Numbered from the stretch's first letter, positions 32,709 through 43,186 are shown. The stretch is 47,487 nucleotides of DNA from Nitrosopumilaceae archaeon AB1(1) (GCA_033471095.1 CP136752.1:416765-464251); one strand, 5' to 3'. Numbers and translations: made by a program. The notes: a model not told the origin generated them from the letters alone.

Positions 32709-33210
32709 GTATGATAAGAATTAGTGATGTATTATAGTAAAACAAGTCACTTTTGTAGATTAGCTTTATAGACATGACTAGTTTTTCATCCCAAGATGTG
32801 CATACATTCAATATATTTCAGAATCTATTCCCAAAACTTGTTAAATTCCACACATTTCATGAATTTAATACTTGTCAGTTATGATATATGATTATAGATT
32901 CTGATTAGATCACTGTCTTTTCCCTCCAAGTATCTAATACTCTTTATCAATAGGGTATATTAGCAATTTCCAACATGACGAAAATATATATCTGTTTTAG
33001 TTGTATTTTATACTTTGATTTTATATCTCATTATTTATTATATAATTATTATACAAAATAAGAGGACATCATTCTGATGAGTTTTCACAGTAACAGAGTA
33101 AATATGATGATAAAAATTTAGAAAAATAAAATATTTTGTGAAAGATTTGTACTAGATACAAATTTACAAAGTATATAACATATTATAAAATCAGGTATAG
33201 TAGAGAAAAG
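32709..33210. other. 500-base gap between atpK and bluB, no gene seen
   Basis: An unusually long gap for this window. It has no convincing ORF (the best is 28 codons of low-complexity residues), no tRNA and no strong repeat. The right end must carry the bluB promoter. The position before a cobalamin gene prompted a search for a cobalamin riboswitch, but I saw no B12-box-like sequence. Confidence 0.4.
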
Positions 33211-33918
33211 ATGAGTAATGAATTTACACCTGAGGAAAAAGAATCTTTCTACAAGACAGTATTTTTAAGACGTGATGTTCGATTTAGATTTAAAAAAGAT
33301 AAAATCAAAGATGCTACCATCGCTAAAATTCTAAATGCTGCACATCATGCTCCTTCTGTGGGATTTTCTCAACCGTGGAATTTCATAGTGATTAAAGATT
33401 CAAACACAAGAAAAAAGATCAAAGAATCATTTGATGCAGAGAGGAGACGCTCAGCACAGTTGGTAGAGGAGGAATCGAAAAAATCAAAATATCTTTCACT
33501 GAAATTAGAGGGAATTTTAGAATCAGATATTAACATTTGTGTGACATATGATCCTTCAAGATTTGGACCATTTGTAATTGGAAGATCAAGTATTCCTGAA
33601 ACTGGAATTTATAGTGTCTGTTGTGCCATACAAAATTTATGGTTAGCCGCAAGAGCTGAAGGATTAGGGCTAGGCTGGGTCAGTATACTTGATAATCAAA
33701 TTTTAAAAGATACACTAGACATTCCACAACATGTAACAGCAGTTGCCTATCTTTGCTTGGGGTTTGTTGAAGAGTTTTCTGAAAAACCAGAACTTGAAAA
33801 AGCAGGATGGTTACCACGTTTAAAATTAAGTGATGTAGTAAATTTTGAGAAATGGAATAGAACAGAAGATTCAGAATGGTCTTCACTATACAATATGATT
33901 AAATCAAACACAGAGTGA
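33211..33918 (+). CDS. bluB: 5,6-Dimethylbenzimidazole synthase (BluB-like flavoprotein)
   Basis: 235 residues of the nitroreductase fold with BluB signatures: 'LRRDVRFRF' (with the catalytic Asp, about residue 22), 'HAPSVGFSQPWNFIVI', 'SLKLEGI', 'ICVTYDPSRFGP', and 'IYSVCCAIQNLWLAARAEGL' with the conserved serine. BluB breaks down reduced FMN to dimethylbenzimidazole, the lower ligand of cobalamin. This fits the partial cbiF gene at the left edge. It sits between atpK and the main ATP synthase block. A hairpin terminator follows 13 bases after its stop. Confidence 0.88.
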   Translation: MSNEFTPEEKESFYKTVFLRRDVRFRFKKDKIKDATIAKILNAAHHAPSVGFSQPWNFIVIKDSNTRKKIKESFDAERRRSAQLVEEESKKSKYLSLKLEGILESDINICVTYDPSRFGPFVIGRSSIPETGIYSVCCAIQNLWLAARAEGLGLGWVSILDNQILKDTLDIPQHVTAVAYLCLGFVEEFSEKPELEKAGWLPRLKLSDVVNFEKWNRTEDSEWSSLYNMIKSNTE

Positions 33919-33931
33919 TTAATATGAAGAT

Positions 33932-33954
33932 GGGTAAAAATTACCCGATCTTTT
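33932..33954 (+). terminator. Hairpin terminator shared by bluB and the ATP synthase operon
   Basis: GGGTAA (33932-33937), loop AAA, TTACCC (33941-33946), then a T4 run. The TTA of the right arm is also the stop codon of the small convergent ORF, so the hairpin may work in both directions. Confidence 0.5.
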
Positions 33955-34078
33955 CAAATACTTTTTTCTTAAAGTCAGCAAAGTTATCAGATAGAGATTG
34001 TTCGTACTGACTAAAATTATCTTGCAAAGACGACTTTGCATCCTCGATCAACTTTGATATCTCATACTTGGTGTTCAT
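33941..34078 (-). CDS. 45-residue protein at the end of the ATP synthase operon
   Basis: An ATG at 34078, inside the 3' end of atpD (17-base overlap), opens 'MNTKYEISKLIEDAKSSLQD' and runs 45 codons to TAA. The peptide is helical and charged, with hydrophobic residues in heptad-like spacing, and has no membrane segment. Overlap with atpD suggests translational coupling. Its size and helical character resemble a small stalk or assembly factor, but I do not recognise it. It is reported because codon use is sensible and the position is operonic. Confidence 0.55.
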   Translation of the reverse strand: MNTKYEISKLIEDAKSSLQDNFSQYEQSLSDNFADFKKKVFEKIG

Positions 34079-34631
34079 GCTTACGCTCCATTTTTTCTTT
34101 CAATTTTTTAAGTTTTGCAAATTCTTCACGCTCACGTTCCTCAAGGGTAGCTAAAATGAAGCGTATTTGTCGTTGATATTGTGGAATTATAATATTTTCA
34201 AGTGCGTTTAGGAGTTTTTGTGTCTTCTCTAATGCTTTGGCTAAACTGAATATTGAATTTTCATATTCAGCAGCTTTGCAAATCATTGGAAGTAGAGTTT
34301 TGATTTGTTTTGCAGCTCTATCAATAGACGAGTTGGTATCTGCAAAACCGTAGGGCATCGATTCTGTATTTTTTTCAGTTAGAGTTAGTGTTGGTATTTT
34401 TACATCTACTACACGACGCATGTTTGATTCTACCTCCATTACTGCTTGTGTAGATTGAGCTGTAGAGTCTACAGTTGTAGTACCAAGAATAAGATATGCC
34501 TCTTTTACAGAAGTATAGATGTCTTGGAGTGGATCCCATATTCCTCCACGCGCCTTTGATGCCTCATCAATCATCTCTTCAATATTTTTTAACAATACTT
34601 TACGTTTATCGTCTAGAATCTTTTGTACCAT
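34062..34631 (-). CDS. atpD: A-type ATP synthase subunit D (central stalk)
   Basis: 189 residues from the ATG at 34631. It is a long coiled coil: 'KILDDKRKVLLKNIEEMIDE' at the start and 'NALENIIIPQYQRQIRFILA' near the end are subunit D signatures. The frame is open further upstream and encodes 'AATKIELLKYKRSSQVAV', which matches the expected family N-terminus. Before it is TGA (34686-34688), preceded in the same frame by a TTG-led 'SFGQN' (from 34706). So either an in-frame TGA interrupts the true N-terminus, a non-standard start is used, or the protein is truncated by about 18 residues. Subunit D is the rotor shaft. Confidence 0.88.
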   Translation of the reverse strand: MVQKILDDKRKVLLKNIEEMIDEASKARGGIWDPLQDIYTSVKEAYLILGTTTVDSTAQSTQAVMEVESNMRRVVDVKIPTLTLTEKNTESMPYGFADTNSSIDRAAKQIKTLLPMICKAAEYENSIFSLAKALEKTQKLLNALENIIIPQYQRQIRFILATLEEREREEFAKLKKLKEKMERKHEHQV

Positions 34632-34708
34632 AACTGCAACTTGACTTGAACGTTTATACTTTAATAGTTCAATTTTTGTCGCAGCTCAGTTTTGACCAAA
34701 TGACAATA

Positions 34709-36085
34709 TTATTCACCAAAGTATTTGTCAATGTACTTGTCTTTAATTTTAGTAAGCTCATTTTTTGGCAGGTTAGATACTACTTTCCAAGATAATGCCA
34801 AAGTCTCGTCGATTGAACGATTCTCATCTACTGCTTGTGTTAGAAATTGCTTCTCAAATACATCTCCTACATCCATATACTTTAGATCAACGTCAGTAAG
34901 ACCGGCTTTGCCTACGATTCCTGCAAGTGCTCGTACTTCTTGTGCTCGTGAATAGGCATCATAATTTTGATTGGATACTTCCTGATGATCCTCTCGTGTA
35001 CTACCCTCGCCAATACCGTCTTTCATTAGTCTGCTCAGACTCATCAATATGTTAACAGGTGGATATACCCCCTGTCTAAACAGATCACGGCCAAGCACAA
35101 TCTGCCCTTCAGTGATGTAACCGGTAAGATTTGGAATTGGGTGAGTGATATCATCAGATGGCATTGAGAGTATAGGGACTTGGGTAACGCTTCCTTTTTT
35201 CCCTACTAGTCTTCCTGCACGTTCATAAATTGTAGAGAGATCAGTATAGAGATATCCAGGATACCCCTTTCTTCCAGGTACCTCTTCTCGTGCAGCACTA
35301 ATTTCACGCAATGCTTCTGCATAGTTTGTCATATCTGTTAGAATTACTAGTACATGCATTCCCAACTCAAATGCTAAATATTCAGCTGCTGTCAAGGCAA
35401 CACGTGGTGTAATGATTCTCTCAATAGCTGGATCATCTGCTAGATTCAAAAATAGTACACTTCTCTTCAGAGCACCAGACTCTTCAAGACTCTTTTTGAA
35501 ATACTCTGCCTCACTAAACTGCACACCAATGGCTGCAAATACGACTGCAAATTCATCAGTACCTACTACTGTAGCTTGTCGTGCAATTTGAGCAGCAAGT
35601 ATATTATGAGACATTCCAGAGCCAGAAAAGATTGGAAGTTTTTGACCACGCACTAGGGTAATCATACCATCAATTACAGATATACCGGTTTGGATAAAGT
35701 CCTTGGGATATTCACGTTGTTGTGGATTCATCGGTTCACCATTAATATCGACAAATTGATCTGCAACTGGATCAGGTAAATCATCTTTTGCTCTGCCAAG
35801 ACCATCGAATACACGACCTAGTAATTCACGTGATACAGGCATCTTCATGACACTGCCAACAAATTTTGCACTAGTCCCAGAGATAGATAGACCAGTTGTT
35901 CCCTCAAAGACCTGAACTATAGCCTTGCCATGCCCAATCTCAAGTACTTTACCTAGTCTGCGTTCACCATCACTAGTCTGAATCTCTACCAATTCGTCGA
36001 ATGAGGCATTTTGTACATCATCAACAATTACAAGTGGGCCTTTGATCTCAGCTATCTTGCTATACTCTACTCCACCTGATGTCAA
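34709..36085 (-). CDS. atpB: A-type ATP synthase subunit B (regulatory)
   Basis: 458 residues, full length. '[20 protein letters not shown]' stands where catalytic subunits carry a P-loop, as expected for the non-catalytic B subunit. '[20 protein letters not shown]', '[14 protein letters not shown]' and '[20 protein letters not shown]' are strongly conserved. It alternates with subunit A in the A3B3 head. The start overlaps the atpA stop by 4 bases (ATGA), so the two are translationally coupled and made in equal amounts. Confidence 0.97.
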   Translation of the reverse strand: MTSGGVEYSKIAEIKGPLVIVDDVQNASFDELVEIQTSDGERRLGKVLEIGHGKAIVQVFEGTTGLSISGTSAKFVGSVMKMPVSRELLGRVFDGLGRAKDDLPDPVADQFVDINGEPMNPQQREYPKDFIQTGISVIDGMITLVRGQKLPIFSGSGMSHNILAAQIARQATVVGTDEFAVVFAAIGVQFSEAEYFKKSLEESGALKRSVLFLNLADDPAIERIITPRVALTAAEYLAFELGMHVLVILTDMTNYAEALREISAAREEVPGRKGYPGYLYTDLSTIYERAGRLVGKKGSVTQVPILSMPSDDITHPIPNLTGYITEGQIVLGRDLFRQGVYPPVNILMSLSRLMKDGIGEGSTREDHQEVSNQNYDAYSRAQEVRALAGIVGKAGLTDVDLKYMDVGDVFEKQFLTQAVDENRSIDETLALSWKVVSNLPKNELTKIKDKYIDKYFGE

Positions 36086-37857
36086 GATGTTTTTGCCTCC
36101 GCTGCTTGTTTGAATTGTTGTGTCATGGTTTGTTGTAATTCATCTAGTTTAGATACTTCATCATCTTTGATACTCATTCTAGCCTTTAACAATGAAGATA
36201 TTACAGACATTGCACGAATATCACCAAGAGAGGTACCAGTCTTTAGAGATTGAAGACCACTCTTGTAAAATTCTAACATTAATTTCATTAGTTTATACTG
36301 TTTCTGTGGACTACAGTATGTATCTACCTCGTCAAATGAGTTTTGTTGTAGTATACCAATTTTTATCATTCTTGCAACCTCTAGGATCAGTTTTTCTTCA
36401 TCTGGAAGTGCTTCTGGACCTAATAGTCTAACAATCTCTTTTAATGTATCTTCACGTTGTAGAATGTTATACAATTCTGAACGAACAGAGAGCCAGTCTT
36501 CACTTACGTTTTCGCCCCACCATTTTGCTACATCTGCTAAATACCCTGAATAACTATTCATCCAATTTATTGAAGGATAGTGTCTAGAGTATGCAAGTTT
36601 GGCATCAAGGGCCCAAAATGTTTTGATGAATCTCATGGTATGAGTAGTGACCGGTTCAGTAAAGTCTCCGCCTGATGGGGATACAGCTCCTACAAGACTA
36701 ACAGAGCCATCACGCTGAGGACTGCCAACTGCCCGAATACGTCCAGCTCGTTCATAAAATTCTGCTAATCTTGATGCAAGATATGATGGATAACCTTCCT
36801 CAGCTGGCATCTCCTCGAGTCTTCCACTCATTTCACGCAAGGCCTCTGCCCAACGACTTGTAGAATCAGCAACTAGTACAACATCATAACCCATATCACG
36901 ATAATATTCAGCAATAGTGACACCAGTGTAGATGCTAGCCTCACGCGCAGCTACGGGCATGTTACTAGTATTTGCAACCAAGACAGTTCTATCCATAAGA
37001 GGTTTACCTGTTCTTGGATCTTTAAGTTCTGGAAATTCTACCAACACTTCTGTCATCTCGTTTCCACGTTCACCACATCCAATATACACGACAAGTTGAG
37101 AATTTGCCCATTTTGCAATTTGATGTAATGTTACAGTTTTTCCAGTACCAAATGCTCCTGGAATAGAACCGGTTCCTCCTTTGGCAAGTGGGAAAAATGT
37201 ATCAATGACACGCTGACCAGTAATTAGTGGAACGACTGGATCATAACGAACACCATATGGACGTGGTTTTCGTACTGGCCATTTATGATACATCTTTACT
37301 ATTGAATTATTTCCATCTTTTTCACATGTGGCAATTTCTGTTTCTAGATTGTAATCTCCTTCAGGTACAATATTTGTAATCTTACCACCCATATGATCAG
37401 GTGGTATCATAATTTTGTGTTCAATAAGTTCAGTCTCTTGTACTGTTCCAATAATATCTCCAGGATTCACATCTGCACCAACACTTGATGTTGGAATGAA
37501 ATGATATGTCTTGGTCATGTCTACTGGAGAGGTTGTGATTCCTCGACCTATGAAAGAGCCAGATTTTGATGCTAGTTCCTTTAGCGGTCGTTGAATTCCA
37601 TCATAAATTTGTCCTACAATTCCAGGTCCTAAAAGTACGCTGAGTGGATTGCCTGTTCCTATTACTGGCTCTCCGGGTTTCAGACCACTAGTAGATTCGT
37701 ACACTTGAATAAATGCAACATCACCAGTTAGTTTGATTACCTCGCCGATTAATTTTGCGTCGCCCACAGAGACAGTTTCATACATCTTTGCATCAGACAT
37801 ACCATCAGCTTTGACTGCCGGTCCACTTACCCACACAATTCTACCTTTTGCTACCAT
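36082..37857 (-). CDS. atpA: A-type ATP synthase subunit A (catalytic)
   Basis: 591 residues, full length. The P-loop is '[11 protein letters not shown]' (about 235-245) and the Walker B region is '[20 protein letters not shown]'. The 'non-homologous region' insertion of archaeal/vacuolar A subunits is present around 115-200. It binds and converts ATP in the A3B3 head. atpE ends 1 base before its ATG and atpB overlaps its stop, so E-A-B is one operon. Confidence 0.97.
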   Translation of the reverse strand: MVAKGRIVWVSGPAVKADGMSDAKMYETVSVGDAKLIGEVIKLTGDVAFIQVYESTSGLKPGEPVIGTGNPLSVLLGPGIVGQIYDGIQRPLKELASKSGSFIGRGITTSPVDMTKTYHFIPTSSVGADVNPGDIIGTVQETELIEHKIMIPPDHMGGKITNIVPEGDYNLETEIATCEKDGNNSIVKMYHKWPVRKPRPYGVRYDPVVPLITGQRVIDTFFPLAKGGTGSIPGAFGTGKTVTLHQIAKWANSQLVVYIGCGERGNEMTEVLVEFPELKDPRTGKPLMDRTVLVANTSNMPVAAREASIYTGVTIAEYYRDMGYDVVLVADSTSRWAEALREMSGRLEEMPAEEGYPSYLASRLAEFYERAGRIRAVGSPQRDGSVSLVGAVSPSGGDFTEPVTTHTMRFIKTFWALDAKLAYSRHYPSINWMNSYSGYLADVAKWWGENVSEDWLSVRSELYNILQREDTLKEIVRLLGPEALPDEEKLILEVARMIKIGILQQNSFDEVDTYCSPQKQYKLMKLMLEFYKSGLQSLKTGTSLGDIRAMSVISSLLKARMSIKDDEVSKLDELQQTMTQQFKQAAEAKTS

Positions 37858-37858
37858 T

Positions 37859-38455
37859 CTACTCCAACCTGAATTTTTCCGTAATATTCTTCCTAATTAA
37901 AGGATTCATGTGTTTTAATCTAGCATCAATTGTATTATCAAATATCATAGTATCATCTTTTGATTTTGCACGGATACCTCCCATGCAAACTATACTATCT
38001 GAAGACATCTCCGGTCCAGACATGTTAGATAAAATTTTAGCAACCAAGGTTTTATCTTTCTCGTTGGTAGATATTATAATATTTTCAGTTCCCAACATGG
38101 TAATAGATTCTTTAATTAATGCAACAAGTAGAGATTCATAAGATGAGTCGTGTGGCATAGTCTTAATTTTAGATACAACCTCATCAAATACTTTGGTTAT
38201 TGATTCGTGTATTAGTAAAAGTTGTTGATTACGGATTTTAAGATCAGAGCTTCCAACTAGTTGGCGCTTCAATTTGTCTGCCTCTTTATTTCCATCAGAT
38301 ATAATTTTATCATATTCTTGTTCAAGCGTGACGACAGAGTCATCCAAATTTCGTTGTGTTTCGTCCAAAGTAGACTGTAGTTCGGACACAAGCTTGGTGT
38401 TGTAGGTACGAATTACCTTGTCTATACTCTGTTCTAGTTTTTCATTGATAGCCAT
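37859..38455 (-). CDS. atpE: A-type ATP synthase subunit E (peripheral stalk)
   Basis: 198 residues from the ATG at 38455 ('[20 protein letters not shown]'). The open frame extends 25 codons upstream, but the upstream residues look non-coding and fall in the promoter. The N-terminal half is a long charged coiled coil (to about 95), the C-terminal half a mixed alpha/beta head ('[20 protein letters not shown]', '[20 protein letters not shown]'). It forms the stator with subunit H-type partners. First gene of the E-A-B-D block; divergent from atpI. Confidence 0.88.
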   Translation of the reverse strand: MAINEKLEQSIDKVIRTYNTKLVSELQSTLDETQRNLDDSVVTLEQEYDKIISDGNKEADKLKRQLVGSSDLKIRNQQLLLIHESITKVFDEVVSKIKTMPHDSSYESLLVALIKESITMLGTENIIISTNEKDKTLVAKILSNMSGPEMSSDSIVCMGGIRAKSKDDTMIFDNTIDARLKHMNPLIRKNITEKFRLE

Positions 38456-38591
38456 AATATACTTAATAATTTCAGCCCACAATAGACGATATATGAGTTT
38501 ATGTAAGTGATTCGGCGTATGATAAATCAAGACATTAGGTGTGTCTAATTACTAATTTCACAATATACAAAGATTTTAAAATATCAATAAA

Positions 38592-40697
38592 ATGGTTTCA
38601 ATTACAGTGACCGTCGGAGAATTAAAGATTGGAACGATCATAACAGCCAGAATGGATGTTGCACGTGTAATTTCACGTCTAGCAGAATTCAAGTGGTTTC
38701 ACAAGATTGATACGAATAATGAGACTATAACACCGAGTATTGATGATTTACTATTACGAGCACAACAACTACATCAATCAGCTGAGCAAGTAATAAAAGG
38801 TCTTGACATACCACTGCGAGTTGGAATTTTAGAGATTATGTTCAAGGGAGTAGCAATTAAACCAAGAGATTATGAGTTGAAGGATATTGAAAATATGTTG
38901 GATGATCTACACAATAAACTACCTCTTATTCAAGATGTACAGAAAAAATTGGATAAATTAAATAAGATTAGACAGTCATTGGGAGAGCATACAACGATAC
39001 AGGCCGGACTGCAAGCTGTAAAATTACTTGATGTAAATATAGATCAAACTAGTATGAGTCATTTTTATACAGATATGTTTATAATAAATACAAAAGATTA
39101 TTCTGAGATTGAAAATTCTCTACAAGATGTTGTAATGTATAGATATGATTTGAATAATAAAGAAAAGAGCGCAGTTGTTATAATATCAGACATTAATGAA
39201 TCAGAGAGAATAATTAAAGTATTGAAAAATTTTAATACAAATTCATTTTCAATTCCTCAAGATATGCCACAAATTCCTAGTGAGGCATACAAAATTTGTG
39301 AAACAAAAATAAAAGAATTATCAACTCAACAAAAAACACTAACAAAAGAGATTGCCTCTTTGGGTAAGAAAGTAAGAGGGGATTTGTTGAGATTTCATGA
39401 AATATCTAGTGTGGTAAAAGATGTTCTTGAGACTCTTCGAAAGCCTGGAGGAACAAAAAACTTTGCTGTGATTCAAGGATACATTCCAGAGAATATGGAG
39501 AATGAATTCAAGAGAATTACAGATGAATGGGTATCAATAACTGAGGAGATTACTAATCCTGAAGAATTGAGTAAGCGCCCAACTCTATTTCAAAATACAA
39601 GATTTGTAAAGACATTTGAGGTAATAACAAAGAGTCAGGGGCTACCAAAACGCGGTGAACCAGACCCAACATCCATGATTGCACTTGTCTGGCCAATATT
39701 TTATGGAATCATGTTTGCAGATCTAGGTCACGGGTTATTATTAATGGGTATGGGATTATTGTTCAAATTTAAGGGTCAGGGAACATTATCCACATGGGGA
39801 ATGTTAATTGCAATATCCGGAGCCGCAGCTGCAATATCAGGAGTAGGGGCCGGAGAGGTATTTGGTTTTCATATAGATCATATACAACCATTTGAAAATT
39901 TGTTACATGAAGGGGGACCGTTGCATTCTGTATCATGGCTTGTTGGTGCAATTAGTGTTTCAGAATTAAACTTTGAACAAGTGGTTAACATACTAAAGGT
40001 TTCACTATTCCTTGGAATAATTCATCTACTAGCTGCAATGGGATTACGCATACGTGGTATGATGAAGAGAGGAGATAAACTAGCTGTATTGGTAGAGGGA
40101 ATTCCAAGTATTACGTTATACATATCCATTGTAGCAATTATGATGTGTGCGATTGGTTCTAGTTATGATGTGATAAGTATGTATTCACAGAGCCATCAAG
40201 AAAATGTTCCGTGGGTTACTATATTTCTAGGAGACTGGGCAAAGGTTTGGATAATTACCAGAATAGCTGTGATTGGGGCAATAGGATCTATTGTAGTTTT
40301 GATAGTTGGCGGAATATTACATGCAAAAAAGCACAATTCAGCAGTAAATCCGGCAAGTATTGTAATGGAGACACTACTTGGCAAGACTACTGAAGCCCTT
40401 GCACATACAATTAGTTATGCTCGAATTGGAATCATGTTACTAGTGCACGCCGCATTACTTCTTACTGTTAATAATGCATTCAAGTCTCTAGGTGGAGCAG
40501 AATCTATTGGAGCTGTAGTATTAATTGTTGGTGGAAACATTGGAATAATGATGATCGAGGGATTAATCGTGTATATTCAAACTTTAAGGCTTCACCTCTA
40601 TGAATACTTTACAAAATGGTATGAAGGTGGTGCTACACCATTCAATGAGATTACACCAGAAACAGTTTATACCAAATTAATGTGGAAATCTAGATAG
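38592..40697 (+). CDS. atpI: A-type ATP synthase subunit I (a-subunit, proton channel)
   Basis: 701 residues. A cytoplasmic N-terminal half (to about 350) is rich in coiled coil. The C-terminal half has about seven to eight transmembrane helices starting near 'MIALVWPIFYGIMFADLGHG'. The essential arginine is in 'ALAHTISYARIGIMLL' (about residue 611). It forms the half-channels against the c-ring. It is transcribed away from atpE-A-B-D from a shared region of about 136 bases. Its last 8 bases overlap the convergent rhodanese gene. Confidence 0.95.
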   Translation: MVSITVTVGELKIGTIITARMDVARVISRLAEFKWFHKIDTNNETITPSIDDLLLRAQQLHQSAEQVIKGLDIPLRVGILEIMFKGVAIKPRDYELKDIENMLDDLHNKLPLIQDVQKKLDKLNKIRQSLGEHTTIQAGLQAVKLLDVNIDQTSMSHFYTDMFIINTKDYSEIENSLQDVVMYRYDLNNKEKSAVVIISDINESERIIKVLKNFNTNSFSIPQDMPQIPSEAYKICETKIKELSTQQKTLTKEIASLGKKVRGDLLRFHEISSVVKDVLETLRKPGGTKNFAVIQGYIPENMENEFKRITDEWVSITEEITNPEELSKRPTLFQNTRFVKTFEVITKSQGLPKRGEPDPTSMIALVWPIFYGIMFADLGHGLLLMGMGLLFKFKGQGTLSTWGMLIAISGAAAAISGVGAGEVFGFHIDHIQPFENLLHEGGPLHSVSWLVGAISVSELNFEQVVNILKVSLFLGIIHLLAAMGLRIRGMMKRGDKLAVLVEGIPSITLYISIVAIMMCAIGSSYDVISMYSQSHQENVPWVTIFLGDWAKVWIITRIAVIGAIGSIVVLIVGGILHAKKHNSAVNPASIVMETLLGKTTEALAHTISYARIGIMLLVHAALLLTVNNAFKSLGGAESIGAVVLIVGGNIGIMMIEGLIVYIQTLRLHLYEYFTKWYEGGATPFNEITPETVYTKLMWKSR

Positions 40698-41463
40698 ACA
40701 CAGGAAGATGTGGAATGTTTCCCCACTCTCCCCAAGAACCAAGATATACTTTGACATTTTTATAACCGGCTTTCTTTAGCGTAACAAAAGTATTTGCCGC
40801 ACGATATGCCCCATGACAATAAGTTACAATTTCTGTATTCTTTGAAGTGTCGTAGAGATTATTAATGAAATCATTATCTTGTAGTGTTCCATCAAGTTTT
40901 AGATTTTCTGTCCAATCTACGTTTATTGCATTTGGTATGTGACCTCGATTAGACGCTCTTCGAATAATACCATCATACTCTTGTTTGTCTCTAGCATCTA
41001 TGAGAAATAGTTTATCCAAGTTATCCAAGATATACTTGTATCCAGTTAAGATGGAATCATTTGGTTTTCCTTTGAAATGTACAGGTTGTGAGTGATTAAA
41101 TTTAGTCTCTAATGGAAGTCCCAATGATATCCAATGTTGCAGGCCACCATCTAGTAGTGCAGAGTTATCATGCGACATGTATTGCGCAAGCCATAGACCA
41201 CGAGATGCTAGCATTCCAGATACATTATCATAGAATATCACTCTCTTTCCAGATAAACCTGTAAAGGAGAATAGTCTTACTAGTTGTCTGTTAAATGACT
41301 CTATTCCCTGAGGAGTGGTATCTATCCAGTGATGCGCAAATAGATTTAGATTTACAGAGTTTGGTATGTGACCCTTGGCGTACTCTTTTGAGGAACGTGT
41401 ATCTATGATTAATAGATCTGATTTGTTTAGAGAATCAGTTAGATGTATTGGATGTTCAAGCAT
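40690..41463 (-). CDS. Tandem-rhodanese sulfurtransferase (SseA-type)
   Basis: 257 residues in two rhodanese repeats. The N-terminal one (about 1-115) begins 'LLIDTRSSKEYAKGHIPNSV' and lacks an active cysteine. The C-terminal one has 'FLIDARDKQEYDG' and the active loop 'VTYCHGAYRAANTF', with the catalytic Cys (about residue 215). It transfers sulfane sulfur from thiosulfate or mercaptopyruvate to an acceptor. The genomic context (between atpI and amt) gives no hint of the partner. Confidence 0.9.
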   Translation of the reverse strand: MLEHPIHLTDSLNKSDLLIIDTRSSKEYAKGHIPNSVNLNLFAHHWIDTTPQGIESFNRQLVRLFSFTGLSGKRVIFYDNVSGMLASRGLWLAQYMSHDNSALLDGGLQHWISLGLPLETKFNHSQPVHFKGKPNDSILTGYKYILDNLDKLFLIDARDKQEYDGIIRRASNRGHIPNAINVDWTENLKLDGTLQDNDFINNLYDTSKNTEIVTYCHGAYRAANTFVTLKKAGYKNVKVYLGSWGEWGNIPHLPVSI

Positions 41464-41590
41464 GTATTATGTATAGAATTTTTTGATATATGAAGATGTA
41501 TTAGATTGTTATAGTTTAGATATACAATACAGTATTTCTCAACGAAGATGATCAAAAATACACATGTGGCAACGACCGTTCAAGTGGTAT

Positions 41591-41610
41591 CAAAAAAAGA
41601 GAAAAAATTT
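41591..41610 (-). terminator. T-tract terminator after amt
   Basis: On the minus strand, T6 and T7 runs separated by CTC lie 10-30 bases after the amt stop codon (plus-strand A-tracts 41592-41607). Confidence 0.5.
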
Positions 41611-41617
41611 AGAAAGT

Positions 41618-43186
41618 TTATTCGTTAACGTATGCTCGTTCACCGTGTTGTGCAAGATCGAGTCCGATCTCTTCTTCTTTGGGTGTAACTCGGATTCCTC
41701 CGGGCCAGACAGCATCCATGATCTTTAAGATCACAATTGTAACACCGAATGCATAAGCAACTGACATCAACGCTGCGATAACGCTGATAGCTTGTTGTTC
41801 ATAGCCTTCTGGTGTTCCTGTCCATGCACCAATACCGTCTCCGGTATCCCATATGTGAGGACTGGCAAGTGTACCTGTCAGGATTGCTCCTGTAAGTCCA
41901 CCCATGCCGTGTACTCCCCATACATCTAGTGCATCATCCCATTTGCGTGCGTTCTTGAATGCAACGCACCCATAACAAACGGTACCTGCAGCAATACCTA
42001 TGATAATAGAGGCCATAGGACCTACCCAACCGGAAGCTGGCGTAATTGCCACCAAGCCGGCGACAGCACCTGTTGCTGCGCCTACAATGCTTGGTTTTCC
42101 AGTATAGGCCCAACTCATAAGCACCCAAGTAGTAGCTGCAACTCCCGCTGCAGTATTTGTAACTACCCAAGCACTTACTGTAATGCCATCAACCATAACT
42201 TCGCTACCAGCGTTGAATCCGAACCATCCAAACCAAAGAATGGATGCTCCGAGTACAACCATGGGAACGTTGTGTGGTTCCATAGGAACTTTGCCGTATC
42301 CAAGTCGTCTACCGAGTACTCGAGCTCCTGCCAATGCTGCGAATCCTGATGTAATATGTACAACAGTTCCACCTGCAAAGTCAAGTGCGTATGAAGGTGA
42401 TAATTTTGGATTGAGATTTAGAGATCCGCCACCAATATATCCGCCTCCCCATACCCAATGGGCAACTGGATCATACACAAAGGTACCCCATAATAAGACA
42501 AAGATTACTAGAGCGCTGAATTTCATTCGGTCAATTAGTCCACCTACAATTAGTGCAGGTGTAATAATTGCGAATGTACCTTGGAAGGCTGCAAACAGTG
42601 CATGAGGCACAGTTCCGGGCCAACTAACGCTACAGATTTCATCTTCAGGGAATACTTGCATTTGATATGCAGCAGACCATGTATCAGTACAGGCGCCTGG
42701 TTCACCTAGCGGAGCATAGTGTGATACCATGTTGAATCCAACATAGTCTAAGGAACCCATGTAAAGATTTGCGGGATTATCTTCTGGTACTGGGCCAAAT
42801 GCTAAGGAATAACCCCAAGCAACCCATTGCCAAGCCATAATACCCATAATTACAAATGTCATACCGATTACGTTGATAGAGTTTTTGGATCTTGCAAGAC
42901 CGCCGTAGAAAAACGCAACTCCTGGAGTCATAAACAAAACTAGTGATGTTGCTGTAAGCATCCATGCTGTATCACCAGTGTCTATTCGACATGGTAGCAT
43001 GTTACCTTCGCCATCGTCATACCAACATTCATTTGAATTGCCAGTATAGATGCCACTAGTTCCCTTTACGTGTCCATCGAGTCCGTCGTCTATGGACTGG
43101 GCATATGCTTGTGATAAGGCACCAGTCGCTGTTGCGGCTATTGCTGCCACAAGTAATAGAGCATACTTGTGGTTTTTTGTTCTCAT
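41618..43186 (-). CDS. amt: Ammonium transporter (Amt family)
   Basis: 522 residues. An N-terminal signal peptide (about 1-30, ending 'AYAQ') precedes eleven or so transmembrane helices, so the true N-terminus is outside, as in Amt proteins. 'LVLFMTPGVAFFYGGLARSK' opens the core. 'FAGGTVVHITSGFAALAGA' and 'WGVHGMGGLTGAILTG' carry the two pore histidines. It imports ammonium, the energy substrate of ammonia oxidisers. Codon use is GC-richer than neighbours, as for a highly expressed gene. No glnK gene adjoins it. A TATA-like TTTAAATAA lies about 45-53 bases upstream of the ATG. Confidence 0.96.
   Translation of the reverse strand: MRTKNHKYALLLVAAIAATATGALSQAYAQSIDDGLDGHVKGTSGIYTGNSNECWYDDGEGNMLPCRIDTGDTAWMLTATSLVLFMTPGVAFFYGGLARSKNSINVIGMTFVIMGIMAWQWVAWGYSLAFGPVPEDNPANLYMGSLDYVGFNMVSHYAPLGEPGACTDTWSAAYQMQVFPEDEICSVSWPGTVPHALFAAFQGTFAIITPALIVGGLIDRMKFSALVIFVLLWGTFVYDPVAHWVWGGGYIGGGSLNLNPKLSPSYALDFAGGTVVHITSGFAALAGARVLGRRLGYGKVPMEPHNVPMVVLGASILWFGWFGFNAGSEVMVDGITVSAWVVTNTAAGVAATTWVLMSWAYTGKPSIVGAATGAVAGLVAITPASGWVGPMASIIIGIAAGTVCYGCVAFKNARKWDDALDVWGVHGMGGLTGAILTGTLASPHIWDTGDGIGAWTGTPEGYEQQAISVIAALMSVAYAFGVTIVILKIMDAVWPGGIRVTPKEEEIGLDLAQHGERAYVNE

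Noticed and set aside
32709-33210. Cobalamin riboswitch before bluB
   Set aside because: I could not find a B12-box-like conserved core or a convincing set of helices, and such riboswitches are not usual in archaea.
12957-34688. Reassigned TGA codon (for example Trp or Arg) in this organism
   Set aside because: Many well-defined genes end with TGA at the expected C-terminus (GPN GTPase, thrB, bluB, the racemase-like gene), so TGA is a normal stop here and the two in-frame cases are local.
42183-42605. Long ORF antisense to amt
   Set aside because: It is proline-rich with no family resemblance, as expected for the reverse frame of a GC-richer membrane-protein gene.
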